NCBI RefSeq assembly: GCF_018691265.1
Contig: NW_024881295.1
Span: 21,752,243 to 21,816,242, forward strand
DNA length: 64,000 bases
Direction: 5' to 3'
Source of the DNA: Tyto alba
Lineage: Eukaryota > Chordata > Aves > Strigiformes > Tytonidae
A program made the position numbers and the translations under genes. This document shows, piece after piece, positions 51,501 to 61,910 of this stretch. Below the pieces are notes generated by a model. The model did not search any database, had not been told where the DNA came from, and saw only the letters and a program-made list of their open reading frames with translations. Each line of letters opens with the position of its first letter. The first letter of the stretch is position 1.

Positions 51501-54500
51501 CTTCCACTGCTATCTGAATCACGCCAGAGTATGCGGAGATTTCAGATATTTCAGTATTTCAAATAAATTTCACAGTTTCTTTGTATCCCGGTAGATTATG
51601 TCCCCAGAACGCAGCTGATGACTCTCATTAGTTACCTGTACAAACCCAACAACAGAAAGCATCACAGCCAGCCTTATATCCACCCTTCTCTACTCTTTTT
51701 ACCATGGCAACTGCCATCAGAGGACACGGTCCTTAATTTATCGCTAGATATGGTGGGCATTATCAACGACAGTGTCAGCTTTCTCCTGCTCATCTTTGCC
51801 ACGTCTCTGTCCTGACCGGAAAAACATTAGTTCAAGATAAAATATTTGTGCTTCTTTGCAGGTAGCTTGCGTTTGCTCCAGGCTTCCAGTAAAGACACGA
51901 ACTCTAACAATTTCTCTAACTTGTTTATATAAAGCTGGTTTCAGGACCAACAGCTGCCTCAGTTTTGCTTCTTTCACAGTGACATTTTCCTCCATAATTT
52001 GAAAGAATTGGGAGGAAATTAGAAAAACGTGCCTAAACTAGATGACTATAATTTGTGTTACTGAGAATTTTTTATACTTCAATAGTTCAAAAGCAATTTT
52101 GGTGTTTTAGACTCAGAAGGCACATCCTTCCATCCGTAAGATATAATTGCAGCTACCCCAGCACCCCTATTCATATTTGTACTCAACTACCAGCTCTGGT
52201 TACTTACCCACTCTGTTTGCTCCTGACAACATAAAGGAAAAAGAAGAGACAACACAGTAATTATTACAAATAATTCAGCTGGAATGGCAAATGGAAAAAA
52301 ACCACAGCAGTAAGATGATTGCATTTACTTTTGAATGAAATGCATGAACTTGGATCAAACTGCCGAGCCTCAGCTGCACAAAGAGGGAGCTGAATCTGCC
52401 ATTTAACAGAGAGAGAGCTCTCTGCAGACAGTGCCTCCAATTCTGAATGCTAAAAATAGTCCCTATGATTACCAAACTAGAGGCACCAAATGCTGGGAAA
52501 AAAGCGTATTTGATCCAGTAAGGGCACGATAGGTAAAAAGGACACCTTTTACACAGTATCTGCTGCCTTTGCCTGATAATTAAGATGCAGCAATACCTAA
52601 CACTTCTACACCTAAAGGAAATGTTAAACCTGACATAAAGTTTTAGGCTAGATGGAAAACGAAGAGACAAAAATGGAGTTCCCAGGTAAGAAATGAGAGA
52701 GCACTAAATCAGGGCAACTGAATTAAAGTCAGATAGGTTGGAGCAACTCGTAAGCCGTCCTGAGATGAGCTCTGGCATAGCATAATTGCTTTCCTATATA
52801 TTTACTTGGGCATGATTTCTGGTCCCTAGAGCAAACCTAAGGCACTGAAAGCATATACAGATAGCATCAGTACAGTACCTTTGTAAACTGTGTAAAGTAC
52901 ATACAGTGTACACTGTGCTGACTTATTAGGAAGCATAACTTTCTAGTCACTTTAGCAGATCCTGCGCTTTGTCTTCTTACGTGTTTGTTACAGAGGAAAG
53001 CCTGCTCCATCACCCTTGCTCTTCCAGTAGTCGTCCACATTATCAAAGCTCAAGAACTGCCCGTTATTTAACTCACTGTTTAGTCACCCAAGAGCTAGCA
53101 GTTTATTTATACTGTCTTACCTATTCCTCAATCTCATTTCTTCAACAAGAGCAAAACGTGAAGATTGTCTGCTATGATCTGAATTTCACTGGCACTGCAT
53201 TCCTCAGGAGTCACCTTTCCATGTCAGCTGGCATTTCATGGAGTACATGGAAAACGTTCAATATACCGAAGAGACTGCTCACAATGTGATCAATATTTTC
53301 TTCTTCTCAGTTTCTACTGCCATCAAGGCCACGTGGATTAAGAACAGATGGGGATCTCACAAACTCCTTTACCAGATCTCAGTTTCAGATTTTTCTCTAG
53401 GAAAACTATTGTGATGTAAGGTAAAGATCTGGTAACTACAACCTCAAGTAACGAGCAAGCTATCTAAACCCAAAAGGCTCTCAGAAAAAAACACCTAGTG
53501 TTTGTGTAGGCACAGTTAACCACACACTTTTAAACAGGAAAAGAATTTAAATGAATGTTTCAAATAAAAAATGGAGGTGAGTTTGCAGTGTTTTATCAAC
53601 CTTTCAATGAGGAAACAAGTGTATCTTAGGGTACCTCCAAGACAAATGGTGGCACTTTAACTGGAAGGAAGATGGTTCTTCACAAAAACATTTCACCGTT
53701 ATTAACATATTAGTACTGGATTTTCATCTTTCTAAAGCACAATCATGAAGGCAATTTCATGTCTGAATTAGAACTTCTCTCTAAAACTTTTACCTCTCTG
53801 GTCTCTTTTTTTTTAATCATCTCACTTTTTCAAAGTTACAGTTACAGACATATACCCACGCTGTAGCAAGTCCTGCTGTGACCTCTACTGCCCAGGCAAC
53901 TGTCTGCAAGATTGCTACCACGAGAGCCACAATTAAGTCTAAATGCAAAGAGGTTTGTTGGAGGTGTGTGGGAGGGAGAAGAAGGGAAGACTCATTTCTG
54001 CTAAGCCAATACTTTCAAAAGTTTGTTGGAATTAACCAAATGTGGAGACCTTTAGTTTTCATGAAAGAACCCAAACTGCAAAGGAGAGGAAGAAAATTTT
54101 CTGCAACACAGACCAGAAAAATTAACAGCCAAAGTTGAGTTTACAAAAGTTACAGCACTAGAGTAACTCTTCAATCTGAGTAAAGCATTGCTAGTGCATA
54201 CAAGAAAAAAAAAAAGTAACAAACCCTTCTTTACTGCTCTGTGTGGTTTGCCCTCATTTGCAGCAGCTGATTGTCTTGCAGTTTCTTCTCCTGTCTCTCT
54301 CTCGCTGGATTGTTCACTTGCTGTAGAGTCAGGATCTGATGGTGAAACTCTGACACAAACATTAAAAAACAAACAAACCAACATATAACACAAGCTTGCA
54401 AAGGGGCACACAAAGAATCCTGTGCTAAAGTATCTTGTGAAAATTGCTAATATTTTTCTGTGCATAAGTACATTTATACTAAATTATCATAGTTAGATAT

Positions 54501-57500
54501 TCATTGCCATGATGTTACTGTCGTTGCATGTGAGAACTGACTGCAACAGGATTCACATGTGACAAGATTATTAACTAATCCTTCCTTTAAAATACACTTC
54601 AAGAAAAAACTCTGCGTTCATAAGTAGCAGTTTACAGAGAGAAAAGAATTGTATTAGAAGAAACGCATACAGGTAATTAGTCTAATACTTAGACTTGTTA
54701 ACTTGGTGGTCTCTTCCTAACACTACAAGTTCACATTAATATTTTCCTGACTAGTTAAACGTAGGGCCATTCAAAAATGATACTTTTAATGTATTTATCG
54801 CATGCAGTCATGAGATTCTTAAAAACATTTGTTACCTACAAATGACAATCTCGGTGTTCGTAATTTTTGCAATCAATTACAGAAAAATATAAGGAAATAC
54901 TGTGATTTTCCCCCAACAGAATACTTCAGCTGTAAAATTATTCAGATAGTATAAAAATAGCAAAAATATAGGGCACACACCACCGCCCAGCTGACACCAA
55001 AGCCTGTCTTTTCACATGCCTTTGCGATAGTGTCTCTAGTGACCATTTTGTCTTGTGAACATTTATATTCTAGTCCTGCAGGGAGTTAATCACTGAAAGT
55101 GTGCACGTGTCTGTGCAAGACTTGCTTAGGCGAGATGGATATCTGAACTAGGCTCTTGACTAAACTTCAACCCACCTAGAGCACAGCCTAAGATAACCAT
55201 ACCCAGCCGGACCAAGCCTACTGAAAGTTAAACCTTCTCCTTGCAGCAGGGAATGCTTCAAATTAATTAACCCTTTTTCTCCTCCCTGAACAATGCACTG
55301 TTAACTGAACTCTTTAATTTTTTTCTGCAGAACTGTAATTAAATTATTAATTTAAAAATGATTAAATTATTATATTAAAAATTAGCAGGGAAAAAAGGAG
55401 AAACGGTTCTCAGTGAGCTTAAAGATCTGCATTATTGCATCTTCTCCTCTTTTCTAAGGCGGAGAGAGTGAGCAGAACTATTGTCTCCATCACCTTTGTC
55501 TTGGTTCAGCAAAGTATAAGGCTGGCGTTCTGTTCCCAGATCTGCTACTGACTTTCTGGTTCATGTCACTGCGCTCTGTATTCCTTCACAGTCTCTCCTC
55601 AGTCTAAATTATCATTAAGCAAGTTATAGGAACATAGATAGTGCTGAGTCAGCATCAACCCTTCTTTCTAGGTGCTGAGGAATATGCAGTTGTACCTTCT
55701 CAAACCAAAACAACAGGTTCAACTCTCAGCTGAAGCCTAGAGATGCTTTCTGAACTCAGCAGCTTTTCTTGTTTGTTGCTTTTTACAGATACAGCACGTG
55801 TACTCGCATCACCACTGTATTTCCTGGCACGCAACATACCGTCCCGAACTGCACTGTGATGAACTGAGTTCTGTTTTCACTCGCAAAACAGAAAACAGCT
55901 AAAACCAACATAACACACCATGCTATCATTTCACATTTCAACTTCTGCCTCAGGGAATAAATGTTTTAAATCTCAAGCTGACATGGGCATGTCAGCATGT
56001 TAGGGAGATAACAGTAACATCTCCATAGTTAAGCCTAAAGGGAGATTCGCTTTTAAGGGAGAATGAGAGAAAGGAAGGAAATTCTCTTTTGAAAACATTT
56101 TGATGTGTTTGAATTTAGATGCTATTAAAAAAAGAAATATCTTTGTTCCAAATTTGATCAATGATTCATTATTGTCTTCAGGGGAAGCATTAAAATGTTG
56201 GCCTCCACAAATTTTTTCTGCCTCATTTTCTGATTTATTTTAGATGAAATAGACAAACAGCCTCAAGTTTAAATTTCTCTTGTACTTATGCACATGTGAA
56301 TACAGATACCTTACCCTCCACCTAAGTATCACCTCTGTCTTAGACCACTTTTGAACTTTTTAACAGAAACACAGAAACACTTGTTGTTCTGATTTATATT
56401 AAATTGTTTTAATTTATTTAGGCTACACCAAAACCAGTTAGCTGATTTTTCTGCCATTATTTCCCAGTTTTGCCCACCTTCCACCGTACCACTGTAGTCT
56501 ATTGCTTGCAAGGCCTATGGGGAGTTAGGAAGACAGGCTCAGCATCTGGGAAGGTAGAAACTGAGCTGTGTAAAGCTCATATGGGGCAGATGAAGCAAGG
56601 ATCTTAGTAGAACGGGGGCTTTAGAGGAAGCACAAAAGGCTGAGCAGAGGAGCAAGCTGTGTCAGAGACCTGCAACTCAGAATCACCGCTAGTTTCTTCC
56701 TCAGCTCATTCAACTCCGTCCTTGGTTGGTGTTTTGGTTTGGTTTGGTTTTTTATTCCCGCCATGCAATTGCACACAGGTAAAAGGACAGGGGATGCAGA
56801 GTGGGACACAAAGGAGTGAAAAAATATGAGGGGGAGGAAGAGGAAGAATTACTGGAAAGTAGAGCTTAGAGGAGCTCCGCAGCAAGGAGCTCTTTGTGAC
56901 TCCTCATAGCACTCCTCAGGGCTCCACTTTTTTTCCCACCTATTACCTTCCCACTTATCCTTTTTTTTTGGTTTGTTTTAATCCACAGATCCTTCTTTAC
57001 TGCATAGCTCTGTTACAGCACCTATCCTACAAACACAATCCTTTCCAGCAAGTCACATTCACATCATTTGATTATTGGAAGATGTTAGGAAATGATTGCT
57101 GAAGGTTGACAGGCACATCTCCACTTGCACAGCTGTAGATTATCACTCCTCTTCCTGACCAAAGCTCATTTGCTATGAGAGCAACCAGGTAAGCACAAAC
57201 AAAACCACTCACGCATCTTCCCTGAATTCTGGAGATACTGCTTATTTCTGGAAATTCCAATTCATCATACATGTATTGATCACTATTAATATTATTGAAA
57301 CATGCTGCTACTCATCAACGGTTTTCATGTGCTTTTAACCACCCGTTGCCTTAGTAGCTAGAGTGCACTACAAAAAGAATGCATCAAAAACCATACACTT
57401 GGTGTTTCCACTACACAAGCAATGACTTGACTCCAGCCAACCTAGTAATATCTTAAATACCCTTCCTTAACTGGGCATGTTGCTGTTAAGTGACAAACGG

Positions 57501-57887
57501 ACACTGAATTCTCACATCCTTGTAGTAATGAGTAGCAAGGCGTAACTCTGATGGCCAACTAGAAAACAGAAGTCCCAGAGCTCTGGAACAGTTCTTTACA
57601 CTGTATTTACCTTAAAAATAGAGTAATCACCAGCCATTAATAAACTGTCATCTACTACAATTTGGTTTATCTCTGTGAACTGACCTCCCTCTGTGTCGAA
57701 CAGTCTTTGAAGGCTTTGAGGAAGTCTTGGATTTGGGGCTGGGTACCTCTCCATTTTCAGATGGTGTAGTATCCTTAATAGGTCCTGGTAAAGGAGCTGG
57801 CTCATGGATAATCAGGACATCATCTTTATTGTGCTGGCCCAGATGCTGCTTAGCAAAATCAAAGCCTTTCACACTGGGGGCTTGTAG
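30330..57887 (-). CDS. KIAA1549: KIAA1549 (DUF3827 family), C-terminal ten coding exons (partial gene)
   Basis: Membrane protein family DUF3827/UPF0606. From established knowledge, human KIAA1549 is expressed in brain and retina, variants cause retinitis pigmentosa, and its 5' part is fused to BRAF in pilocytic astrocytoma. Exons 57685-57887, 54225-54349, 48602-48807, 46605-46828, 45305-45449, 43428-43661, 42371-42423, 37807-37952, 35751-35905 and 30330-30584 join in phase. They total 1746 bp, that is 581 residues plus stop. Only the cytoplasmic tail is here; the large ectodomain and the membrane helix must lie beyond 64000. Landmarks in order: [58 protein letters not shown], a basic [13 protein letters not shown] stretch, [19 protein letters not shown], and the terminal [24 protein letters not shown]. 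Two features deserve attention: an optional microexon (52208-52222) and a shortened exon at 43428. The paralogue KIAA1549L is less likely given the close match and the TMEM213 neighbour. Confidence 0.95.
30585..35750. other. KIAA1549 intron (last)
   Basis: Mostly AT-rich. It contains an AT-rich patch at 32650-32760, a (CA)n patch near 32903, a T18/A17 inverted pair (33858-33913) and an A-rich stretch at 34016-34068. A plus-strand exon-like segment at 33415-33591 is treated separately. Confidence 0.7.
33858..33913. repeat. T18 and A17 runs in inverted arrangement
   Basis: T18 (33858-33875) is separated by 21 bases from A17 (33897-33913). The runs could pair as a hairpin in either transcript strand. 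Confidence 0.8.
35751..35905 (-). CDS. KIAA1549: KIAA1549 exon ([16 protein letters not shown])
   Basis: Encodes [36 protein letters not shown] and [16 protein letters not shown]. The phase-consistent acceptor is gcttttaag at 35905. A second AG eight bases further in would break the frame. The donor is gtgagt. 155 bp, phase 1 to 0. Confidence 0.93.
35906..37806. other. KIAA1549 intron with AT-rich, motif-dense middle
   Basis: Contains a short (TG)n at about 36718-36730, a T23 run at 37525-37547, and an AT-rich stretch (about 36830-37480) dense in homeobox cores and an octamer-like atttgcat. No coding signal. Confidence 0.7.
37525..37547 (+). repeat. poly(T) run, 23 T
   Basis: A homopolymer in a KIAA1549 intron. 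It would read as poly(A) in the KIAA1549 pre-mRNA, so it may cause internal priming in cDNA libraries. Confidence 0.9.
37807..37952 (-). CDS. KIAA1549: KIAA1549 exon ([15 protein letters not shown])
   Basis: The first base completes an Arg codon. It then encodes [36 protein letters not shown] and [12 protein letters not shown] plus one base. The acceptor is ttccacag, the donor gtacac; 146 bp. Confidence 0.92.
37953..42370. other. KIAA1549 intron carrying a CR1 insertion
   Basis: AT-rich except for the CR1 element at about 40349-40948. A moderately GC-rich stretch at about 41640-41920 shows no exon. Confidence 0.75.
40349..40948 (+). mobile_element. CR1 non-LTR retroposon, 5'-truncated 3' end, plus orientation
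   Basis: Hallmarks of avian CR1 appear in order: ggccaggaggtcaagggagg near the start, gagagagttggggggttcag, cctggagaagagaagg, the ccctccctggaagggttcaa block, tgatcttgaaggtcccttcc, and a terminus with two copies of the tctatg octamer core. About 600 bp remain, only the 3' part of the parent element. It lies antisense to KIAA1549. Many bases differ from consensus toward G, with several G-runs, including one of about ten near 40630-40640, and the terminal octamers are split by an insertion, so it is an old, inactive copy. The 189-codon frame antisense to it is not a gene. Confidence 0.93.
42371..42423 (-). CDS. KIAA1549: KIAA1549 short exon ([14 protein letters not shown])
   Basis: Encodes [17 protein letters not shown] plus two bases, matching human RYEDYGMTPPTGPLP (from memory). 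The acceptor is cttctgacag, the donor gtagct; 53 bp, phase 0 to 2. It joins in frame to both neighbours. Confidence 0.88.
42424..43427. other. KIAA1549 intron with a decayed exon end
   Basis: The part next to the upstream exon (43331-43427) preserves a coding-like stretch homologous to the end of the human exon, but out of frame. The rest shows no exon or repeat. Confidence 0.6.
43331..43427 (-). pseudogene. KIAA1549: probable exon fossil: former 3' part of the KIAA1549 exon
   Basis: Directly downstream of the CCG|gtaaac donor, the exon frame reads VNTSA then TGA. Shifted by one base, the same DNA reads [19 protein letters not shown], then QAANSPLSG. From memory the human exon reads PANSTPSQEERR, ATQWGSFYSPAQTANNPCS here, so TQWGS, the AQ and the AN residues align. 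No GT donor exists where the old exon would end (after NSPLS). This suggests the end of the exon became intronic after a frame disruption and a new donor arose. An indel error in the nearby G-run is the alternative. Confidence 0.5.
43428..43661 (-). CDS. KIAA1549: KIAA1549 exon ([16 protein letters not shown]), shortened at its 3' end
   Basis: Encodes [54 protein letters not shown] and [18 protein letters not shown], ending GQP. The acceptor is catttcctccag, the donor CCG|gtaaac; 234 bp, phase 0 to 0. Reading on past the donor gives VNTSA and a stop. The human exon continues about 30 more codons at this point (from memory). Confidence 0.9.
43662..45304. other. KIAA1549 intron
   Basis: No additional exon, repeat family or RNA gene was recognised. 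Confidence 0.75.
45305..45449 (-). CDS. KIAA1549: KIAA1549 exon (basic [13 protein letters not shown] stretch)
   Basis: The first base completes a Ser codon. It then encodes [36 protein letters not shown] and [12 protein letters not shown]. The acceptor is cttcctgttaag. The donor ATT|gtatgt is followed four bases on by a second gtatgt that would break the frame. The Lys/Arg cluster could act as a nuclear or membrane-interface signal, but nothing proves it. Confidence 0.93.
45450..46604. other. KIAA1549 intron
   Basis: Contains an A-run at about 46435-46452. The open frames at 45.7-46.1 kb on both strands match nothing recognised. Confidence 0.75.
46605..46828 (-). CDS. KIAA1549: KIAA1549 exon ([14 protein letters not shown])
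   Basis: Encodes [36 protein letters not shown], then the [18 protein letters not shown] segment and [10 protein letters not shown] plus two bases. The acceptor is ccttctttaag, the donor gtaggg. This is a highly conserved, charged, probably helical segment of the tail. Confidence 0.96.
46829..48601. other. KIAA1549 intron with purine-rich tract near its 3' end
   Basis: On the transcribed strand, a G/A-rich tract with many GGG and GGGA repeats (46917-46979) sits about 90-150 bases upstream of the [11 protein letters not shown] exon. Otherwise unremarkable. Confidence 0.7.
48602..48807 (-). CDS. KIAA1549: KIAA1549 exon ([16 protein letters not shown])
   Basis: Encodes [54 protein letters not shown] and [14 protein letters not shown]. 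The acceptor is gtgatttag, the donor gtattt; 206 bp, phase 1 to 0. Confidence 0.95.
48808..54224. other. KIAA1549 intron containing the microexon
   Basis: About 5.4 kb, AT-rich. Apart from the 15-bp microexon candidate at 52208-52222, no exon, repeat or RNA gene was recognised. Confidence 0.7.
52208..52222 (-). CDS. KIAA1549: candidate 15-bp KIAA1549 microexon
   Basis: On the minus strand, a long pyrimidine tract (tctcttctttttcc...) ends in gttgtcag. Fifteen bases GAGCAAACAGAGTGG follow, then a perfect gtaagta donor. Neighbouring exons meet at phase 1, so inclusion turns KKG-PPQTSS into KKG-ANRVG-PPQTSS: five residues added and no stop. Its size (divisible by three), phase and splice-site strength match neural microexons. 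Whether it is spliced in cannot be seen from DNA. Confidence 0.6.
54225..54349 (-). CDS. KIAA1549: KIAA1549 exon ([16 protein letters not shown])
   Basis: The first base completes an Arg codon. It then encodes [36 protein letters not shown] and RAVKK plus one base. The acceptor is gtttgtgtcag. The donor is AAGG|gtttgt, a modest site, chosen because only it gives the phase needed by the next exon. A stronger-looking gtaaag ten bases upstream would break the frame. Confidence 0.88.
54350..57684. other. KIAA1549 intron
   Basis: AT-rich (for example 55310-55385), with no coding or mobile-element signal recognised. Confidence 0.75.
57685..57887 (-). CDS. KIAA1549: KIAA1549 exon ([17 protein letters not shown])
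   Basis: Encodes [18 protein letters not shown], then [18 protein letters not shown] and the Ser/Lys-rich [20 protein letters not shown]. The acceptor is tttttctctcacag, the donor gtcagt; phase 0 to 2, 203 bp. It is the most 5' KIAA1549 exon recognised in the window. Confidence 0.95.
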
Positions 57888-59587
57888 CTGTGAGAGAAAA
57901 ACACAGACAAAAAACAGGAACCATGAGTGGCGACGAGTACAGAGGCTTTGGTTAAGGTCTGCAAACAATGGCCATTAGGAGGATGACCAGGCCACGGTAG
58001 TCTCAAGAATTAACGTGACAGCTGCAGGGAAAATAGAAATAACCACCCCCCCCAATTCTGTCATCTTAGTTCAGTATATGATACATAGTTCAAAACTCCA
58101 AATCGGCAAATTTAGTTAAAAAAAAAACCCAGCCTTCTGTTGCTGCTACATTTTTTTTCCAGCTATTTCTTCATATTTAATCATTGTGTGAAGAGCTTTT
58201 TGCGTAATTCTGGGTGCAAGGCCATAGACACCTGTGTACTGACTAAAATGGTTATCACTGCCAGGTTATCTTTCAGTCAAAATGAGTGAAGCGAGTTTAA
58301 ATAATATGAATAATGTCACTGCTTATCTTCCTCATTTGAGTTCCCCAAATCTTTAGGAGTCTGGGAGTGCTTGTACAAACAACTAGTTCATCTGATGAAA
58401 GATAAACATTCTGCAGATTTGAGTTATACGGCAGCCTGGCAATGACTTTTCAGCCAGCATGGATGCCTCCAGAAAAGAACTGAAAATCTGGCTCTTAGGA
58501 ACTTCATACTGAATAGACAGAAAATTATATAAAAGGCTTTGCAGTTCAGAGAAATTAGATACTTATCCTAGAGAACTTATTAAGGGATTATGGATTCAAT
58601 GGGTGTCTTGCTTGAGAAAGACACAGAACTGGGCCTTTCATTTTCATAACTGCATTTATAAAAAAGCTAATCTCACCTTGTCAATGACTTGATTCAGACT
58701 TAATTTAATCAAGCCTCCAAGTTTCAGGCTCTCCTGCTGATTTTGTGGGGCTTTGTAGTAATCAGAAATTCTGAGGGACTAATTAAGAGAAAGTTCTTCT
58801 CCAAGTCCTGCCCAATTATATGTAGTTCGGAAGTTGAAAGTAGAAAGAAATGTTGACAACTCCGGTTTTCAAAGTGCATGCACACACAGCCACTGCACAG
58901 CACACGTACAAATCCCTCTGTGTGCTGCCAGAGCCGACTCCTGCAACGTGAAGCATGTGCTGGAGCGCGTTTATGGGCGCGTCAGGTTCCAGATGTTTAA
59001 ATGAACCCCCTTTCATAAAGCTCGGCATGCCAACATAGCTAACTACAAACAGACTCGTCTGATACCATGCCAAAGATAAGCTTGCCTAAGGAATATTCTG
59101 AAACAATCTCTTCAAAATATTTTCTAAGTAAGCAAACATTTTCCAAATGGTTCTTAGAAAGGATGTTATAGTAGAGCAAACTGCCTATTTAGACCAGTAG
59201 ATGGCAATAAAAGCTCTCCTGTAAAATCCAACAACTATCTGAATGGTTGAGGCTTTGGAGTTAATTTCTCACAAAATGAGTAAGCTTATTATTTGAACAG
59301 ATCTGGACGTCTTCCACTACACTCTGCTTTTCTTGGGATTTTCAACAGTTGCTTCAATTCAGCATCATGGGCGATTCAGTTATTGAATTTATGCAAATGA
59401 CTGTAACCACTGATTCAAAAAGGCACTGTTGAGCTACACCAAGTTAGGGTGTAACTCTTTCTTCATTTTTTCAGTCATAGCCACCCGGTGAACCCTTCCT
59501 GAAACTTCCCTCTCTTCAGAGTTGAAACATGTCTTCAGGATCTTGCTTGCCTAAGAAAAACCCACCCCAAAACTCCATGTCTTCTCT

Positions 59588-59623
59588 CCGTCCCCTTCCC
59601 CCACCCCCCACCCCCCCCCCCCC
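59588..59623 (+). repeat. C-rich low-complexity run with C13
   Basis: Repeated C-runs separated by single A or T, ending in C13 at 59611-59623. It reads as G-runs in KIAA1549 pre-mRNA. Confidence 0.85.
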
Positions 59624-61842
59624 GTGCTTCTGAGGAGGAATTTTACACTTCCACTGCCAGAATTATCATGCCTGCTTGAAGCACTTTGATTACTGAAACT
59701 CTTCTTAGTTACCCCACCTCCACCTCTGATCTCTTGGACATAATGTCTATCCTCTTTGAAGCTATTCCGGTGTGTGACACTCTTCCTCTGAACCCCTTCA
59801 GCCGTTTCCCTTTTTCTAACCCTTTCATACTCCGCCCTCACGTCCATACAGCCCTGCTGCTGATCCATCACCTCCTCAACTTCACTGCATTTCCAGCCAT
59901 CGCCTCTAGGCCCCTTTGATCCAAAGATGATGAGTCTTCACCGTGTGCTGGGCACAATTCTTTCCTAAAACAGTTTGGTGGTGCTCTACCCTTTTCTAAG
60001 CACCCTCGACTTGACCTACAAAGTTACTAACTGCTTTTTGAACAGTGTGACAGGGAGGGTGGGCAAGGACAACTGCAGAGACAAACGTTCTAGTAATATT
60101 GGAATTACTAGTATGGTTTTAGTAAGACAGCTACATGTCTGAGGCATGCATTTCAACATACCTTAGCGTTAACTCTAGCATAACGGGTTTGTAAACACTC
60201 TGGGGAAAAAAGCAACAGGCAAAAATATAATTTTTGAAATCTTTTAACTTTGAATAGTCTTATTCCTATCTGCAGTCTAACATAACCTTTTGTCTAAGCA
60301 CAGTTACAGAAACAGATATATTTATGTGTACATATACATACACCACAGCATATGTACGCACAAATGTTTATCTGCAGGCAGACCACACAGAAGCTGAATT
60401 AAAAGACTCAGCATTGCAAAGACAAGCACTCACTCTATATGAAATGGCACAGTTAAGATTGTCTGAGCAATCACAACCAGATCCCCTCATGCATAAGCAT
60501 TGCAATAGAGTCTTGAGTTACAAAATCATAAATTCAGCTCTCCCACAGGAACCCTCTCGCTCTCTCCCACCCTGCTGGATCCTTGGCAATGGCTAGGCCT
60601 TCTGTTATTAGTCAAGGCTGGGTAGGATGTGGGAATGTTATTTGTAGAACCAGGATACCCATCTCATTTCATGCACAAGCGGGCAAACACGCAACGGAAG
60701 AAGGAGGGCATATAAGAAGAGAAAGGATGTATTCTTCCATGCCCATCGGCAGCCAAGGTGGCGGAGACTTTGCCAACGGATCTCACGGACGCTTGCTGGC
60801 ATCAGAGCACTGGCAGGTCTCAGGTATCGCCGGCCCAGGCCCCAGGCAGCACCCACCCCAGGCACCACAGAACCTGCGGCTCCATCTTCCTAAAGCTGCA
60901 GTCCGGTAAACTCATCTGGTCTTACTCTTCCCTGCCAGGCAGGACCAGTCCCCCCGTTCCACCCTCTTGCCCCCTCTCTCCCTCTGCCTGCCAGTTCCAG
61001 TTTATACGCTCCAGGAGCCCGAGGCTCAGCTGCTCCTCATTCCTTTACTTGGCCTCATAACAACCTCTGTGTACGGCAACAGAATAAAAAACCCCTCAGC
61101 TTTTAAGTGACAGCTCTATAGAGCTTATATGCACAGAACTGGTGTAATCCTCTGCGAATTTAACTGGTTAACCTCCAACAAGCCTCTGTCAATCACATGC
61201 AAACATTGTCCCAAAGGTTTAAAACTTAGTCAGAAATGGGCAATTCCTCACAGAATCGGCAAAAGCATCTCCCTCAGACAGCACAGCCTTCTGGCCCTCT
61301 TTCCTTTCCTTCCCCACCCTGCACGCCCAAAGGCTGAGAACATGCACTACAGCTTCTCCAAAACAATTTTTCAAATTTGGACAGAGCACTCTCTTTTCTT
61401 TTAACCTTGTTCTTTGAAAGCACAAACTCTTCCTATCATAAAAAAAAGATTCTGTATGAAACTGATACTTGAATGGGAAACTTCAGCCTGAATGATTCAA
61501 ATCTTGCATCGTTCTGTACGGCCAAATAATAACATTCGTAGAGATCTCCTGCTAAAAAAGCTTAGGATAGCACTACCAGCTCCTGACAATATATGAGCAG
61601 TATGAGAGACTGCATGCATGTGTGTATACGCATGTTTGCACATAGGAATGAAAAAACGTGGTAGAAAACCAAGTGAAAATACATATATATAAACCATGAT
61701 ACCTGTCTGAATATGAAAAGATGGTCTTTGATAAAAATCTGATAAAACTACTTATTAAAAATAATATTCATTATTTAAGAAATAGAAATACTACTGATTA
61801 CTACTGCAGAAGCAATGCCAAAAGAAAAATACTTAATTTTCT

Positions 61843-61910
61843 TAAAAACAAAACAAAACAAAACAAACAAACAAAAAAACCCCAAAAAACAACAAAACCC
61901 AAAACCACAC
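61843..61910 (+). repeat. (AAAAC)n/(AAAC)n tract
   Basis: AAAAC units followed by AAAC and C-interrupted A-runs. Similar A/C tracts occur at 17095-17193, 21820-21880 and 34016-34068, so this is a recurrent simple-repeat type in the window. Confidence 0.85.

Noticed and set aside
54232..54240. Alternative donor GCA|gtaaag in the VSPSDPD exon
   Set aside because: It would end the exon at phase 0, while the next exon needs phase 1. The weaker gtttgt ten bases further on keeps the frame.
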